A stretch of 64,000 nt of DNA from G965225705 sp965225705 (lineage in GTDB: Bacteria; Pseudomonadota; Alphaproteobacteria; Caulobacterales; Maricaulaceae), in NCBI GenBank assembly GCA_965225705.1, contig OZ245325.1, positions 496,001 through 560,000 on the forward strand, in the 5' to 3' direction. Under the pieces are notes generated by a model, which saw only the letters and a list, made by a program, of their open reading frames with translations, had not been told where the DNA came from and searched no databases. Below, in pieces: positions 35,254 to 44,227 of this stretch (its first letter is position 1; the number at the start of each line of letters is the position of its first letter). The translations under genes were made by a program, and so were the position numbers.

Positions 35254-35654
35254 CCTTTATTCCCTCTGTGGAAATTATACAAAATATTTTTGTTGTCCTC
35301 CTTGTCTTCACAGGTGTCTGCTTTGTGCTTGTGGGGAGTGTGGGGCTCCTCCGTTTTCCGGATTTTTTTACACGTCTTCATGCCGCAGGTATTATCGATA
35401 CCCTGGGGCTTGAGCTTATTCTTCTAGGCCTTATGGTGAAGTCTGGCTTCTCTCTGATCACGTTAAAGCTGGCCCTTGTGGGTTTTGTTCTGTTTTTAAC
35501 CTCTCCCACCGCCACCCATGCAATTACGAATGCAGCTTATAAAGCGGGTCTTAAACCGCTTTTAAAGCGTTATCGTGCTCCCGATCCTCAGGATCTTACA
35601 GGGGACAGAACAGATGGAGATTCCCAAAAAACTCAACAGGAGGAACAGGCATGA
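35250..35654 (+). CDS. mrpG: Mrp-like antiporter subunit G
   Basis: A 134-residue subunit with three membrane helices and the MrpG motif GLLRFPDFFTRLHAAGIIDTLG, followed by TSPTATHAITNAAY. ATGA junctions link it to mrpF before and to the next gene after. The C-terminal tail (DPQDLTGDRTDGDSQK) is polar and variable. Confidence 0.92.
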   Translation: MTFIPSVEIIQNIFVVLLVFTGVCFVLVGSVGLLRFPDFFTRLHAAGIIDTLGLELILLGLMVKSGFSLITLKLALVGFVLFLTSPTATHAITNAAYKAGLKPLLKRYRAPDPQDLTGDRTDGDSQKTQQEEQA

Positions 35655-36304
35655 CACCACCTATTGAAGCTTTTGAGATTTTTTTTATTGTCCTTTTACT
35701 CCTTATCGGTCTTGCCCTTATTCGCACGCGCCATCTTTTTGCAGCGGCTATGCTCACCAGTGTCTACAGCCTGGTCTCAGCAGCCTGGTTTGTGGTGCTG
35801 GATGCGGTTGATGTCGCTTTTACAGAGGCTGCCGTAGGTGCCGGGATTTCTGGTGTTCTCATGCTGGTGGCGATGCTTCTGACAGCACGTCATGCGAAAA
35901 GACCCCCTCCCGGGCGGCGTTATGGTCCCTTTTTTGTAACATTCGCTGTTGGGGCTGTTTTGTTTTATGCGATTGGTGACATGCCTGTCTTTGGTGATCC
36001 CAATGCGCCGGTTAATGCTTATGTGGGACGGGATTATCTTCAGCGTGCAATCCCTGAAACCGGTGTCCCCAATGTTGTGACTGCCGTTTTGGCCAGCTAT
36101 AGGGGGTATGATACGCTTGGAGAAACGCTTGTTATTTTTGCGGCAGGTCTTGCCGTCCTTTTGCTTTTAGGCTTTGGGACAGAAAAGAGGGAAGACGCGC
36201 GGGAAAAAGAGGAAGATGACTCCCCTTTACCTCACCAGGGGGGTGACTCTGTTCCACAGTCTGCTCCCTCTATCCGGTCAGCTGAAAAGGAGGGCCAGGT
36301 ATGA
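35651..36304 (+). CDS. DUF4040/MbhD-type subunit, equivalent to the C-terminal part of MrpA
   Basis: A 217-residue membrane protein. Residues about 1-80 contain the MbhD/DUF4040 signature (DAVDVAFTEAAVGAGISGVL) and the rest, with YDTLGETLVIFAAGLAVLL, resembles MbhE; in canonical Mrp these two pieces form the C-terminal end of the giant subunit MrpA. Here they exist as a free-standing subunit, while the N-terminal NuoL-like half of MrpA is supplied, if at all, by one of the D-type proteins downstream. Coupled by four-base overlaps on both sides. Confidence 0.85.
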   Translation: MTPPIEAFEIFFIVLLLLIGLALIRTRHLFAAAMLTSVYSLVSAAWFVVLDAVDVAFTEAAVGAGISGVLMLVAMLLTARHAKRPPPGRRYGPFFVTFAVGAVLFYAIGDMPVFGDPNAPVNAYVGRDYLQRAIPETGVPNVVTAVLASYRGYDTLGETLVIFAAGLAVLLLLGFGTEKREDAREKEEDDSPLPHQGGDSVPQSAPSIRSAEKEGQV

Positions 36305-36792
36305 GCGATCTTCCTCATGATTCTCAGAAACATGATGCGCCCGATGATCTCAATCCCCATAGCGTTTTGCGTGTGGTTTCTAAATTCCTGATTCCCTTTA
36401 TTCTGCTTTTTGCTTTTTATGTACAGTTTCACGGGGATTTCGGGCCGGGGGGCGGTTTTCAGGCGGGTGTTATTTTTGCAGCCGGGGTTATTCTTTATGC
36501 TCTTGTTTTTGGGATGGAGAAGGCAAGAGAGGCTGTCTCTCCTTTTCTTGCCTCTCTGGGCATGTCTGTTGGTGTTCTTCTTTATGCCGGGGTTGGGGTA
36601 GCCACCTGGATAATGGGAAAAAACTATCTGGACTATGATGCTTTTTTCCCCCATGCCCACCATCCTTTAGGCCAGCATATCGGTATTATGCTGGTGGAGC
36701 TTGGTGTTTTGATAACAGTTGCCTCTGTCATGCTGGTGATTTTTTATGCCTTTGCAGGGCGTGAACCTGATATTGATGATGAGGACTGGTGA
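36301..36792 (+). CDS. mrpB: Mrp-like antiporter subunit B
   Basis: A 163-residue MnhB-domain protein with four hydrophobic segments. The family signature is FHGDFGPGGGFQAGVIFAAG in the second segment, and the third to fourth segments end GIMLVELGVLITVASVML. It starts with ATG at 36301 overlapping the previous stop. A polar 25-residue N terminus precedes the first helix. Confidence 0.92.
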   Translation: MSDLPHDSQKHDAPDDLNPHSVLRVVSKFLIPFILLFAFYVQFHGDFGPGGGFQAGVIFAAGVILYALVFGMEKAREAVSPFLASLGMSVGVLLYAGVGVATWIMGKNYLDYDAFFPHAHHPLGQHIGIMLVELGVLITVASVMLVIFYAFAGREPDIDDEDW

Positions 36793-36793
36793 C

Positions 36794-37255
36794 ATGGTGA
36801 TGGAGTGGATTGCAGAGCGCTTTAATTATGTCGCTGTCATCATTCTTATGATGACGGGGCTTTATATTGTCATTGCCTCGGGTAACCTTATTAAAAAACT
36901 TATGGGGCTCAGTGTTTTTCAGACCTCAGTTTTTCTTCTTTATATCACGATGGGGAAGGTGAGGGGGGGTCTGCCCCCCATTGTTCCCCCTGAAGGCTAT
37001 GTTGTCCCTGAAGAAGGACAGATGGCACAGGGTGCACAGGCTCTGGGTGATATGGCCCAACCCCTTTATTCTAACCCTTTACCACATGTTTTAATCCTGA
37101 CGGCTATTGTGGTGGGGGTGGCGACCCTGTCTGTGGGGCTTGCGCTGGCTGTGCGCATTCGTGAAGTATATGGCTCCATTGAAGAGGATGATATAGACCG
37201 TGCCGATTATGCAGAGGAAAGCCCTCTTTCTCCGGGTAAGGGAGCCTCTTCATGA
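36794..37255 (+). CDS. mrpC: Mrp-like antiporter subunit C
   Basis: NuoK-like subunit of about 153 residues with three helices. Signatures: GLYIVIASGNLIKKLMGLSV and NPLPHVLILTAIVVGVATLS. I use the ATG at 36794 (GAGG eight to nine bases upstream), one base after the mrpB stop; the frame is open further upstream inside mrpB. A 40-residue loop (PPIVPPEGYVVPEEG) between helices two and three is typical for MrpC. It overlaps the next gene. Confidence 0.9.
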   Translation: MVMEWIAERFNYVAVIILMMTGLYIVIASGNLIKKLMGLSVFQTSVFLLYITMGKVRGGLPPIVPPEGYVVPEEGQMAQGAQALGDMAQPLYSNPLPHVLILTAIVVGVATLSVGLALAVRIREVYGSIEEDDIDRADYAEESPLSPGKGASS

Positions 37256-38844
37256 CAGGTTTGCCTGAATTTATCGCGCTGTTCGGTGCGGGTGCCGCAG
37301 GTCTTTCTGAGGGGGCAGGGGACTCCCTCCCCTGGATTTTAAAGCATGCCCCCGCCCTGATCGTCGTTGTGCCGCTTATTATGGCGCCTGTGACCGCTCT
37401 TTTGGTTTCAGGGCGTCTGGCATGGCTAAGCACGCTTATGGCGACGGGCCTTAGCGCCTTTTTCTCCGTTATACTCCTGATACATGTTCTTTCACACGGA
37501 CCTGTTTCCTACGCTCTTGGGGGGTGGCCTGCCCCCTGGGGGATTGAATATTATGCAGATGCTTTAAGTGCTGCTATGCTTGTTCTTGTCAGTATAGCTG
37601 GCTTTTTGTGTTCCATCACAGCGCTCCCCAGTGTATCAGATCAGGTTGAGAAGAGACGGCAGGCCCCTTTTTATGCCACTTTTCTGGTCTGTTTGACGGG
37701 CCTTCTGGGGATGTGTGTGACCGGGGATGCCTTTAATTTCTTTGTCTTTTTAGAAATTTCTTCTATTTCCACCTATGCGCTGGTGGCTATGGGGGGGCGC
37801 CGTGATCGCCGTGCCCTTGTGGCCTCGTATAACTATCTTATCATGGGCACGGTGGGGGCAACTTTTTTTGTCATCGGTGTGGGCTTTTTATATATGGTGA
37901 CAGGAACCCTTAATATGGTTGACATTGCTGCCCGCCTGGCAGAGCTTCACCCTGATAACCGCGTTGTGGATGTGGCTTTTGCCTTCATTGTTATTGGACT
38001 TGCCCTCAAAGTTGCGGTTTTCCCCATGCATATGTGGTTGCCGGGGGCATATGCCTATGCGCCTTCTTTTGTATCGAGCTTTCTGGCCTCCACAGCAACA
38101 AAAGTGGCGTTTTATGGTCTTGTGCGTTTTGTTTTTGGCGTTTTTCATGCGGAGCATGCTCTTCAGGGGGTGGGGCTTGTCTGGCTGTTGGCTCCTCTGG
38201 GTGCTGTGGGCATGATTGCAGGGTCCTTTCAGGCCATTTTCCAGACAGACATACGCCGGACTTTAGCATTTTCCTCCATCGCCCAGATTGGCTATATGCT
38301 GTTAGGGATTGGCATGGCGACATTAGCAGGTCTTTCAGCAGGTCTTTTACATCTTTTCAACCATGCTCTGATGAAAGGGACACTGTTTATTGCTCTCGGT
38401 GCTATGACGCTCAATCTTGGGATCACACGCCTTGCGGATTTTCGGGGTCTTGGGCGGAGCATGCCCTGGACCATGGCGGCTTTCACGCTTGGGTCTTTAT
38501 CGCTGATAGGCATACCGGGGACAGCAGGCTTTGTGTCGAAATGGGCTTTGTTGACCGCAGCCTTAGAGAAGGGCTGGGTGTGGGCCGTGGCGGTTATTGC
38601 TTTGTCTTCGGTTTTAGCTCTTGTCTATTTAGGGCGCCTTTTGGAACAGGCTTATTTGCACGCCCCTCCGTCATCACAAACCGGTGAGGTTTTAAAAAAA
38701 CGTGCCTCTCTCCTGCTTCTTCTCCCCCTTTGGGTGATGGCCCTCGCCAATCTTTGGTTTGGTCTGTGGGGCGCGGGGGCTGAGATAGATGTGATACGGG
38801 CTGCTGCGGAAGCTGCCTCTCAGTCCGGGGGGCGTTTTCCATGA
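37252..38844 (+). CDS. mrpD: Mrp-like antiporter subunit D, copy 1
   Basis: Proton-translocating NuoL/M/N-type subunit, 530 residues with about 14 helices. The key charged residues of antiporter-type subunits are visible: Glu in FVFLEISSISTYALVAMGG (TM5) and Lys in GLALKVAVFPMHMWLPGAY (TM7), plus the TM8 Lys in STATKVAFYGLVRF. Stop and start overlaps (ATGA) on both sides show tight coupling. The sequence reads closest to classical MrpD. Confidence 0.92.
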   Translation: MTGLPEFIALFGAGAAGLSEGAGDSLPWILKHAPALIVVVPLIMAPVTALLVSGRLAWLSTLMATGLSAFFSVILLIHVLSHGPVSYALGGWPAPWGIEYYADALSAAMLVLVSIAGFLCSITALPSVSDQVEKRRQAPFYATFLVCLTGLLGMCVTGDAFNFFVFLEISSISTYALVAMGGRRDRRALVASYNYLIMGTVGATFFVIGVGFLYMVTGTLNMVDIAARLAELHPDNRVVDVAFAFIVIGLALKVAVFPMHMWLPGAYAYAPSFVSSFLASTATKVAFYGLVRFVFGVFHAEHALQGVGLVWLLAPLGAVGMIAGSFQAIFQTDIRRTLAFSSIAQIGYMLLGIGMATLAGLSAGLLHLFNHALMKGTLFIALGAMTLNLGITRLADFRGLGRSMPWTMAAFTLGSLSLIGIPGTAGFVSKWALLTAALEKGWVWAVAVIALSSVLALVYLGRLLEQAYLHAPPSSQTGEVLKKRASLLLLLPLWVMALANLWFGLWGAGAEIDVIRAAAEAASQSGGRFP

Positions 38845-40349
38845 CTTCTTTTGCAACACTTCTGACACCAGAGACGGCCTTAACGCTCCTTCTCTTCCTG
38901 CCTGTTCTGGGGGGGCTTCTGGCTGGTCTTTTGGGACGCTGGCCCAATCTGCGTGAGGGGGTCAGCCTTGTGACAGCTCTTCTTCTTGCTGCTGATGCTG
39001 GCTGGCTTTTTTCTCTGGTGGCAGGGGGGGAGAGACCTCATCTTGACCTTCTCACCTTTGGGGGAGGCTTTGAGCTTACCTTAACCCTTGAGCCTTTAGG
39101 GGCTCTGTTTGCTCTGGTTGCCAGCAGTCTCTGGGTGCTCAATACGGTTTTTACCATCGGGTATATGCGTACAAACAGGGAAAAAGACCAGACAAGATTT
39201 TATATGTTTGTCTGCTTTGCTCTTGCCTCCACGATGGGGGTTGCAGCTTCTGGCAATCTTCTCACTCTGTTTTTGTTTTATGAGGTCTTAAGTCTCACCA
39301 CATATCCCCTTGTTGCTCATAAAGGTGATGAAAAAGCGCGGCGCGGCGCACGTATTTATCTCAGCGTTTTGATGGGAACCTCCCTTTTGCTGTTCCTGCC
39401 TGCTGTGGTGATGACCTATGTTTTTGCGGGATCAGGAAATTTTGAAGTCGGGGGACTGCTCTCTCCTTTGGTGATGGAGGGGCATCTGACCTCAGCCATG
39501 GCAGGGGTTTTGCTGGTGCTTTATGCTTTTGGAATCGGCAAGGCGGCCCTGATGCCTGTGCATGTCTGGCTGCCCAATGCTATGGTGGCCCCAACGCCGG
39601 TAAGTGCCCTTTTGCATGCTGTTGCTGTTGTGAAAGCGGGCGTTTTCTCCATCCTTAAAATTGCCCTTTATGTTTTTGGTGCGGAGGCGTTGATGGCAAC
39701 GCCTGTTTCTGTATGGCTGGCCTGGATTGCGGCGGGGTCTGTTGTTCTTGCTTCCCTTATTGCTCTGACGAAAGACAATATTAAAGAGCGCCTCGCATAT
39801 TCCACGGTGAGTCAGCTCTCTTATGTGACACTTGGTGCCATGCTGGGCGTCATAGCAGGGTTTCAGGGGGGGAGTTTGCAAATTGCGATGCATGCTTTTG
39901 GAAAAATCACACTGTTTATGGCCGCAGGTGCTATTTATACTGTTGCTCACCGCACACGTGTCAGCGAACTCAATGGCTTAGGTAAAGCCATGCCCATGAC
40001 CTTTCTGGCCTTCACGTTAGGGGCGGCCTCTATTATAGGTCTTCCCCCTATGGGTGGCACATGGCCTAAATTTTTTCTCATGCTGGGGACTGCAGAGGCT
40101 GGTCAGGCATGGTTGATGGTGGCGCTTGTCCTCTCTTCTGTCCTGAACATTCTCTATCTTATGCCCCTGTCCGCGCGTGCTTTTTTCCTCCCCGCTGGGG
40201 ATCCACAGGCTGACAGCACTCTTAAGGGAAGCTGGCTTTTATGGTTGCCACCGCTTTGTGCGGCCCTTGGGGTTTGCTTTTTATTCTTTCTTACGGGACA
40301 TATGCTTGACTTTCTTCATCCCGCTTTACCGCCGGAGACCATGCCATGA
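38841..40349 (+). CDS. Mrp-like antiporter subunit D, copy 2
   Basis: A second NuoL/M/N-type subunit of 502 residues. TM5 Glu is in FLFYEVLSLTTYPLVAHKGD and TM7 Lys in GIGKAALMPVHVWLPNAMVA; SALLHAVAVVKAGVF supplies the TM8 Lys. It could stand in for the N-terminal half of MrpA, judging from LLHAVAVVKAGVF, which is shared with NuoL/MrpA-type proteins. Overlaps its neighbours by four bases. Confidence 0.9.
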   Translation: MTSFATLLTPETALTLLLFLPVLGGLLAGLLGRWPNLREGVSLVTALLLAADAGWLFSLVAGGERPHLDLLTFGGGFELTLTLEPLGALFALVASSLWVLNTVFTIGYMRTNREKDQTRFYMFVCFALASTMGVAASGNLLTLFLFYEVLSLTTYPLVAHKGDEKARRGARIYLSVLMGTSLLLFLPAVVMTYVFAGSGNFEVGGLLSPLVMEGHLTSAMAGVLLVLYAFGIGKAALMPVHVWLPNAMVAPTPVSALLHAVAVVKAGVFSILKIALYVFGAEALMATPVSVWLAWIAAGSVVLASLIALTKDNIKERLAYSTVSQLSYVTLGAMLGVIAGFQGGSLQIAMHAFGKITLFMAAGAIYTVAHRTRVSELNGLGKAMPMTFLAFTLGAASIIGLPPMGGTWPKFFLMLGTAEAGQAWLMVALVLSSVLNILYLMPLSARAFFLPAGDPQADSTLKGSWLLWLPPLCAALGVCFLFFLTGHMLDFLHPALPPETMP

Positions 40350-40663
40350 ATGATTTGCCTGAAGAGAAAAAGCCAGACAGTCTGCCGGAGGAGAAAACGC
40401 ACCCTCTGGCCAGGCCTTTTTTGTGGACATTAACACCATGTGCACGGAAAGCAGCTCTTCCTGTTTTGGGCGTTTTGATGCTTGTTCTTGTGGGGGCTGA
40501 AATAGTCTACCCCTTTAAAGGGCATACTCCTTTGAGTGGCGTGAAAGGTTTTTACGCTCTGTTTGGTTTTATAGGTTTTGGCCTGATTGTTCTTTCTGGC
40601 TGGCCTTTACGGGTGCTTTTGTCCCGCAAGCCGGATTATTATGGAGATGATGATGGGGCCTGA
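40346..40663 (+). CDS. Small two-helix membrane protein of the antiporter operon
   Basis: A 105-residue protein that I do not recognise. A hydrophilic N terminus (about 30 residues, many Glu/Lys/Pro) is followed by two membrane helices (about residues 38-55 and 70-90) and an acidic end (YYGDDDGA). It is embedded in the operon: its start overlaps copy 2 of subunit D and its end overlaps copy 3. Position and coupling imply an accessory or assembly subunit of the antiporter; no function is claimed. Confidence 0.75.
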   Translation: MNDLPEEKKPDSLPEEKTHPLARPFLWTLTPCARKAALPVLGVLMLVLVGAEIVYPFKGHTPLSGVKGFYALFGFIGFGLIVLSGWPLRVLLSRKPDYYGDDDGA

Positions 40664-42392
40664 AGCGTTTATCAACAATTTGGGGTCTCTTACTCCGGCA
40701 GTTCCCCTTATTATAGCTGGCCTGTTTGCAGGTTTTCTGCCTTATTACGGGCGTAAAGCTCTGATGTTGCTGGCCCCTGTTCTTGCTATGGTGATGCTGT
40801 TTGGGACAGATTTTGGCATGCATGGGGCTTATAGTTTTGCTGGTATAGAGCTTGTCAGCTTCCGTCTGGACGCTTTAAGTCGTATTTGGGGTGTTGTTTT
40901 TATTCTGGCAGCTTTTCTCAATGCTATCTACGCTTTGCATGAACGTGATCGGTTAAGCGATTCTATGGGGCTTCTCTATGCGGGTTCTGCTGTGGGTGCG
41001 GTTTTTGCAGGGGATTTTCTGACCCTTTTCTTCTTTTGGGAAATTACAGCTATAAGCTCTGTTTTCCTCATTTGGCAAAGCAGAACAAAAGCGTCTTATG
41101 GGGCGGGGCTGCGCTATCTTGCTTTTCACATTGCCTCAGGTGTGCTTTTGCTGGCAGGTGCTGTTTTGCATGGACGGGAGACCGGAAGCTTTGCTTTTAA
41201 CTCCCTCACCCTCTCTTCTTTAAGCAGCTGGCTGATTTTTATAGCTTTTGGCATTAAATGTGCCTTTCCCCTTTTACATAACTGGCTCCAGGATTCTTAT
41301 CCTAAAGCGACGGTGACCGGGGCTGTGACCCTTTCTGCTTTTACAACAAAGCTTGCTGTATACGCCCTGGCACGTGGTTTTGCTGGTGAAAGCCTTCTCA
41401 TTTATATAGGGCTTACTATGACATTGTTTCCTGTCTTTTTTGCCCTGATTGAAAATGATCTCCGCAAAGTTCTGGCCTATAGCCTCAATAACCAGCTGGG
41501 CTTTATGGTCACAGGTATAGGGATAGGATCTGCGCTGGCTTTAAACGGTGTGGCCGCCCATGCCTTTTGTCACATTCTCTATAAAGCCCTGTTGTTTATG
41601 AGTATGGGGGCTGTCTTACACCGGACGGGAACTGTGAAAGCCTCTGAACTGGGGGGATTGTTTCGTACCATGCCCTTAACCGCTGTCTTTTGTGTCATTG
41701 GGGCTGCCTCTATTTCTGCTTTTCCCCTCTTTTCAGGCTTTGTTTCCAAATCCATGATCTTAGCTGCTGCGATGAAAGAGCATTTATGGGGCGTGTGGCT
41801 TGTTCTTCTTCTGGCCTCTGCCGGTGTTCTGGAGCATTCCGGGATCAAAATACCTTATTTTGCTTTCTGGGGACATGATTCAGGTAAACGCCCTAAAGAG
41901 GCGCCCTGGAATATGCTTTTGGCTATGGGCCTTGTGGCGTTTTTATGTCTTTATCTTGCCTGGCCCTGGGGGGGGTACCAGACTTTGTATAAGCTTTTGC
42001 CTTTTTCCATGGGCTCTGCCTTCCAGCCTTACACATATGATCATGTTCTTGAGCAGATGCAACTTTTGATTGCAGCGAGCTTTGCCTTTGCTTTTTTGAT
42101 GAGAGTCAAACTCTACCCCCCGGAGAGGCCTGCGCAAATTCTGGACACAGACTGGATTTACAGGCATGTGGGATATAAGTTTTCTCTCTGGCTTTATGCC
42201 ATGCTGACGCGTCTTTCCGCGCATATACAGTATGGTTTTTCACGTGTCCTTAAAGTTGCAGGTCAAAAACTTTACGCCATGTGCAGCCCCTCTGGCGCTC
42301 TCAGTGAAGCTTTTCCAACAGGGGCGGCTGCTATATGGGCTGCTCTTCTTTTAGGGGCCACTTTAATGCTTGCCTATTTTATTGTAGGCTAG
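40653..42392 (+). CDS. Mrp-like antiporter subunit D, copy 3
   Basis: Third NuoL/M/N-type subunit, about 579 residues. TM5 Glu is in LFFFWEITAISSVFLIW, TM7 Lys in AFGIKCAFPLLHNWLQDSY, TM8 Lys in SAFTTKLAVYALARG. I start at the ATG at 40653, six bases after GGAG; overlapping ATGs at 40641-40650 are alternatives. A C-terminal extension of some 120 residues with a final helix (AIWAALLLGATLMLAYFIVG) distinguishes it from the other copies. It is the last gene of the operon. Confidence 0.9.
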   Translation: MGPEAFINNLGSLTPAVPLIIAGLFAGFLPYYGRKALMLLAPVLAMVMLFGTDFGMHGAYSFAGIELVSFRLDALSRIWGVVFILAAFLNAIYALHERDRLSDSMGLLYAGSAVGAVFAGDFLTLFFFWEITAISSVFLIWQSRTKASYGAGLRYLAFHIASGVLLLAGAVLHGRETGSFAFNSLTLSSLSSWLIFIAFGIKCAFPLLHNWLQDSYPKATVTGAVTLSAFTTKLAVYALARGFAGESLLIYIGLTMTLFPVFFALIENDLRKVLAYSLNNQLGFMVTGIGIGSALALNGVAAHAFCHILYKALLFMSMGAVLHRTGTVKASELGGLFRTMPLTAVFCVIGAASISAFPLFSGFVSKSMILAAAMKEHLWGVWLVLLLASAGVLEHSGIKIPYFAFWGHDSGKRPKEAPWNMLLAMGLVAFLCLYLAWPWGGYQTLYKLLPFSMGSAFQPYTYDHVLEQMQLLIAASFAFAFLMRVKLYPPERPAQILDTDWIYRHVGYKFSLWLYAMLTRLSAHIQYGFSRVLKVAGQKLYAMCSPSGALSEAFPTGAAAIWAALLLGATLMLAYFIVG

Positions 42393-42524
42393 TTTTAAGA
42401 AAGTTAAATAAATAAATTTTTCTATTATATATAAAAATTACTCTTTATTTTTAAAAAAAACTATGTATAATTTTCATAATATCGTTTATTTTATGAAAAA
42501 CTAAAGATTTTTTGGGTGTCGGTC

Positions 42525-42923
42525 ATGAAAAACAATAATGCACTTATAGAAATGGCGGCAGATATTGTTGCCGCTTATGTTGGCAACAATGCTGTCCCCG
42601 CCAGTGAACTTCCGGAACTTATTCGGGGCATTCACACAGCCCTTGTTCAAACCTCCGGGGAAGGAGAGGGAGTTCAGCCTCCTCCTGACCCTGCGGTTCC
42701 TATAAGTGAATCTATTTTTCCTGACTATATCCTCTGTCTGGAAGATGGGAAGAAGTTTAAGTCTTTAAAAAGGCATTTGCGGACAAAATATAACCTCTCC
42801 CCTGAAGAATACAGAGCAAAATGGGGACTTTCGCCGGATTATCCTATGGTGGCGCCAAATTATGCAAAAGCACGATCCAATCTTGCCAAACAAATGGGGC
42901 TGGGACGTGGGCGCAGAGCGTGA
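42525..42923 (+). CDS. MucR/Ros-family transcriptional regulator
   Basis: A 132-residue DNA-binding protein with the MucR zinc-finger core CLEDGKKFKSLKRHLRTKYN, then LSPEEYRAKWGL and a basic C terminus (LGRGRRA). The N-terminal 50 residues (MAADIVAAYVGNNAV) form the oligomerisation domain. MucR proteins are alphaproteobacterial nucleoid-type regulators of exopolysaccharide, motility and virulence genes, and bind AT-rich sites. The upstream 120 bases are very AT-rich, which would fit autoregulation. I use ATG 42525; GTG at 42516 is possible. Confidence 0.92.
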   Translation: MKNNNALIEMAADIVAAYVGNNAVPASELPELIRGIHTALVQTSGEGEGVQPPPDPAVPISESIFPDYILCLEDGKKFKSLKRHLRTKYNLSPEEYRAKWGLSPDYPMVAPNYAKARSNLAKQMGLGRGRRA

Positions 42924-42965
42924 CGCCTCATAGGTGTTAAGGTAGCCTGATTTAAAAAGCCTGAA

Positions 42966-42998
42966 GGGGGATAAAAGAGTCCCCCAATTTTTTCTTTT
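42966..42998 (+). terminator. Rho-independent terminator after the MucR-type gene
   Basis: Stem GGGGGA (42966-42971) with TCCCCC (42980-42985), eight-base loop, then AATTTTTTCTTTT. Confidence 0.8.
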
Positions 42999-43417
42999 GG
43001 TGGTGTTGAAGACTATAAAGAAGAGTCTTGAGGGTTAGGAGAGAAAAATCTAAATCTTTCTTTCTCCTCTTTTAATCTCTTCTTTTCGGGACCTGAAAGG
43101 CAGCTTCTGAGGCGTGATGTTCTCTCCCCCTTTTAGGGTAGGTTTATGTTTAGGATGAGCAGTCTTTTGTTGACATAGCTCTGCCATACAACGAGATGCC
43201 ATATAAGGGACACTTTTTGTGCAGAATGTAAAGTTTGTTTTTGGCCTGTTTTGGAAAGCCTGGATTCTGTAAACTTCGCCTTTAAGGGGTTGGCTGGGGT
43301 TTAAACCTGAGGAGAAATGTCCTCAGCTGCCAGAACCAGTTTCTGTAAAAAAACAGGCATTTATAATGCCGCCAGTGAACGGTTTAATACACATAGTAAG
43401 TTTCAGGAGTTGGTCTT
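42999..43417. other. Intergenic region before the SDR gene
   Basis: About 420 bases with no gene that I can support. It contains a perfect seven-base-pair hairpin (arms CTGAGGA 43307-43313 and TCCTCAG 43320-43326) some 90 bases before the SDR start, and a TTGACA near 43170 without a well-placed minus-10. A small RNA or long leader is possible. Confidence 0.35.
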
Positions 43418-44227
43418 ATGAAAAACATTCTTTTTTCTGTCTTAAGCATGATGTTAATGTCCATGCCCTTTAGCGCCTTTGCAGCCGCTGATGCAAAAGG
43501 CGACCCTTCTAAAAAATTGATTGTTATCACCGGGGCTGCTTCCGGAATTGGCAGGGAGACAGCTATATTTTTTGCAGACAAAGGCTATAAGGTTGCTTTG
43601 TTTGATCTTGATATAAGCCAGATTGATGATGTCAATAAACCTAATTTTTTCAAAAGAACTCTGGATGTCAGAGACAGAGATGATTTTGTAAAAGCCGTCA
43701 ATGGGGCAGAGGAGCATTTCAAATTGCCTGTGGATGCTTTCCTCAATAATGCGGGCATTATGCCTCTTGGTGATTTTTTAACCCAAAACCCTGCTGACTG
43801 GGATCGTCTGGTTGATATTAACATTAAGGGGATGCTGAATGGTATTTATGCCGTCTACCCTAAAATGGCCAGAAATAAAAAAGGTCATATTTTCAATACC
43901 AGCTCTATGGCAGGTGTGAAGATTTTTGATAATCACGGTGTTTATGTCGCCACAAAACATGCCGTCCATGCAATTTCTGATCAGTTAAGAAAAGAAGCGG
44001 GTGCTTACGGCATTTGTGTTTCAACAATTGCGCCGGGGGCTACAAAAACAAATTTACTGAGAAGAGACAATGATGCCAAAACAGTTGAGGACTATGAGAA
44101 AGGTGTAAATTCTGGTGGTGGTTATATGGATGCCAGAAGAATCGCTGAGTCCATATACTTTATCTATCAAATGCCAGACAATACCTGCATTCGCCAGATA
44201 CAAATCACCTCTACAGGTGGTGAATAA
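43418..44227 (+). CDS. Short-chain dehydrogenase/reductase with N-terminal signal peptide
   Basis: A 269-residue classical SDR: cofactor motif VITGAASGIGRETA, structural NNAG (FLNNAGIMPLGD), catalytic Ser (FNTSSMAGVKIF) and YxxxK (VYVATKHAVHA). Unusually, the Rossmann strand is preceded by 35 residues beginning MKNILFSVLSMMLMSMPFSA and ending in an AFA|AAD signal-peptidase-like site. SDRs are normally cytoplasmic because they use NAD(P)H; export would be odd. The ATG at 43418 has AGGAG upstream at good spacing, and no later Met lies before the Rossmann core except within the hydrophobic stretch. Substrate unknown. Confidence 0.87.
   Translation: MKNILFSVLSMMLMSMPFSAFAAADAKGDPSKKLIVITGAASGIGRETAIFFADKGYKVALFDLDISQIDDVNKPNFFKRTLDVRDRDDFVKAVNGAEEHFKLPVDAFLNNAGIMPLGDFLTQNPADWDRLVDINIKGMLNGIYAVYPKMARNKKGHIFNTSSMAGVKIFDNHGVYVATKHAVHAISDQLRKEAGAYGICVSTIAPGATKTNLLRRDNDAKTVEDYEKGVNSGGGYMDARRIAESIYFIYQMPDNTCIRQIQITSTGGE

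Noticed and set aside
38034..38687. 217-codon frame inside the first mrpD copy
   Set aside because: It is a Ser/Cys/His-rich shadow of a clearly conserved membrane protein frame.
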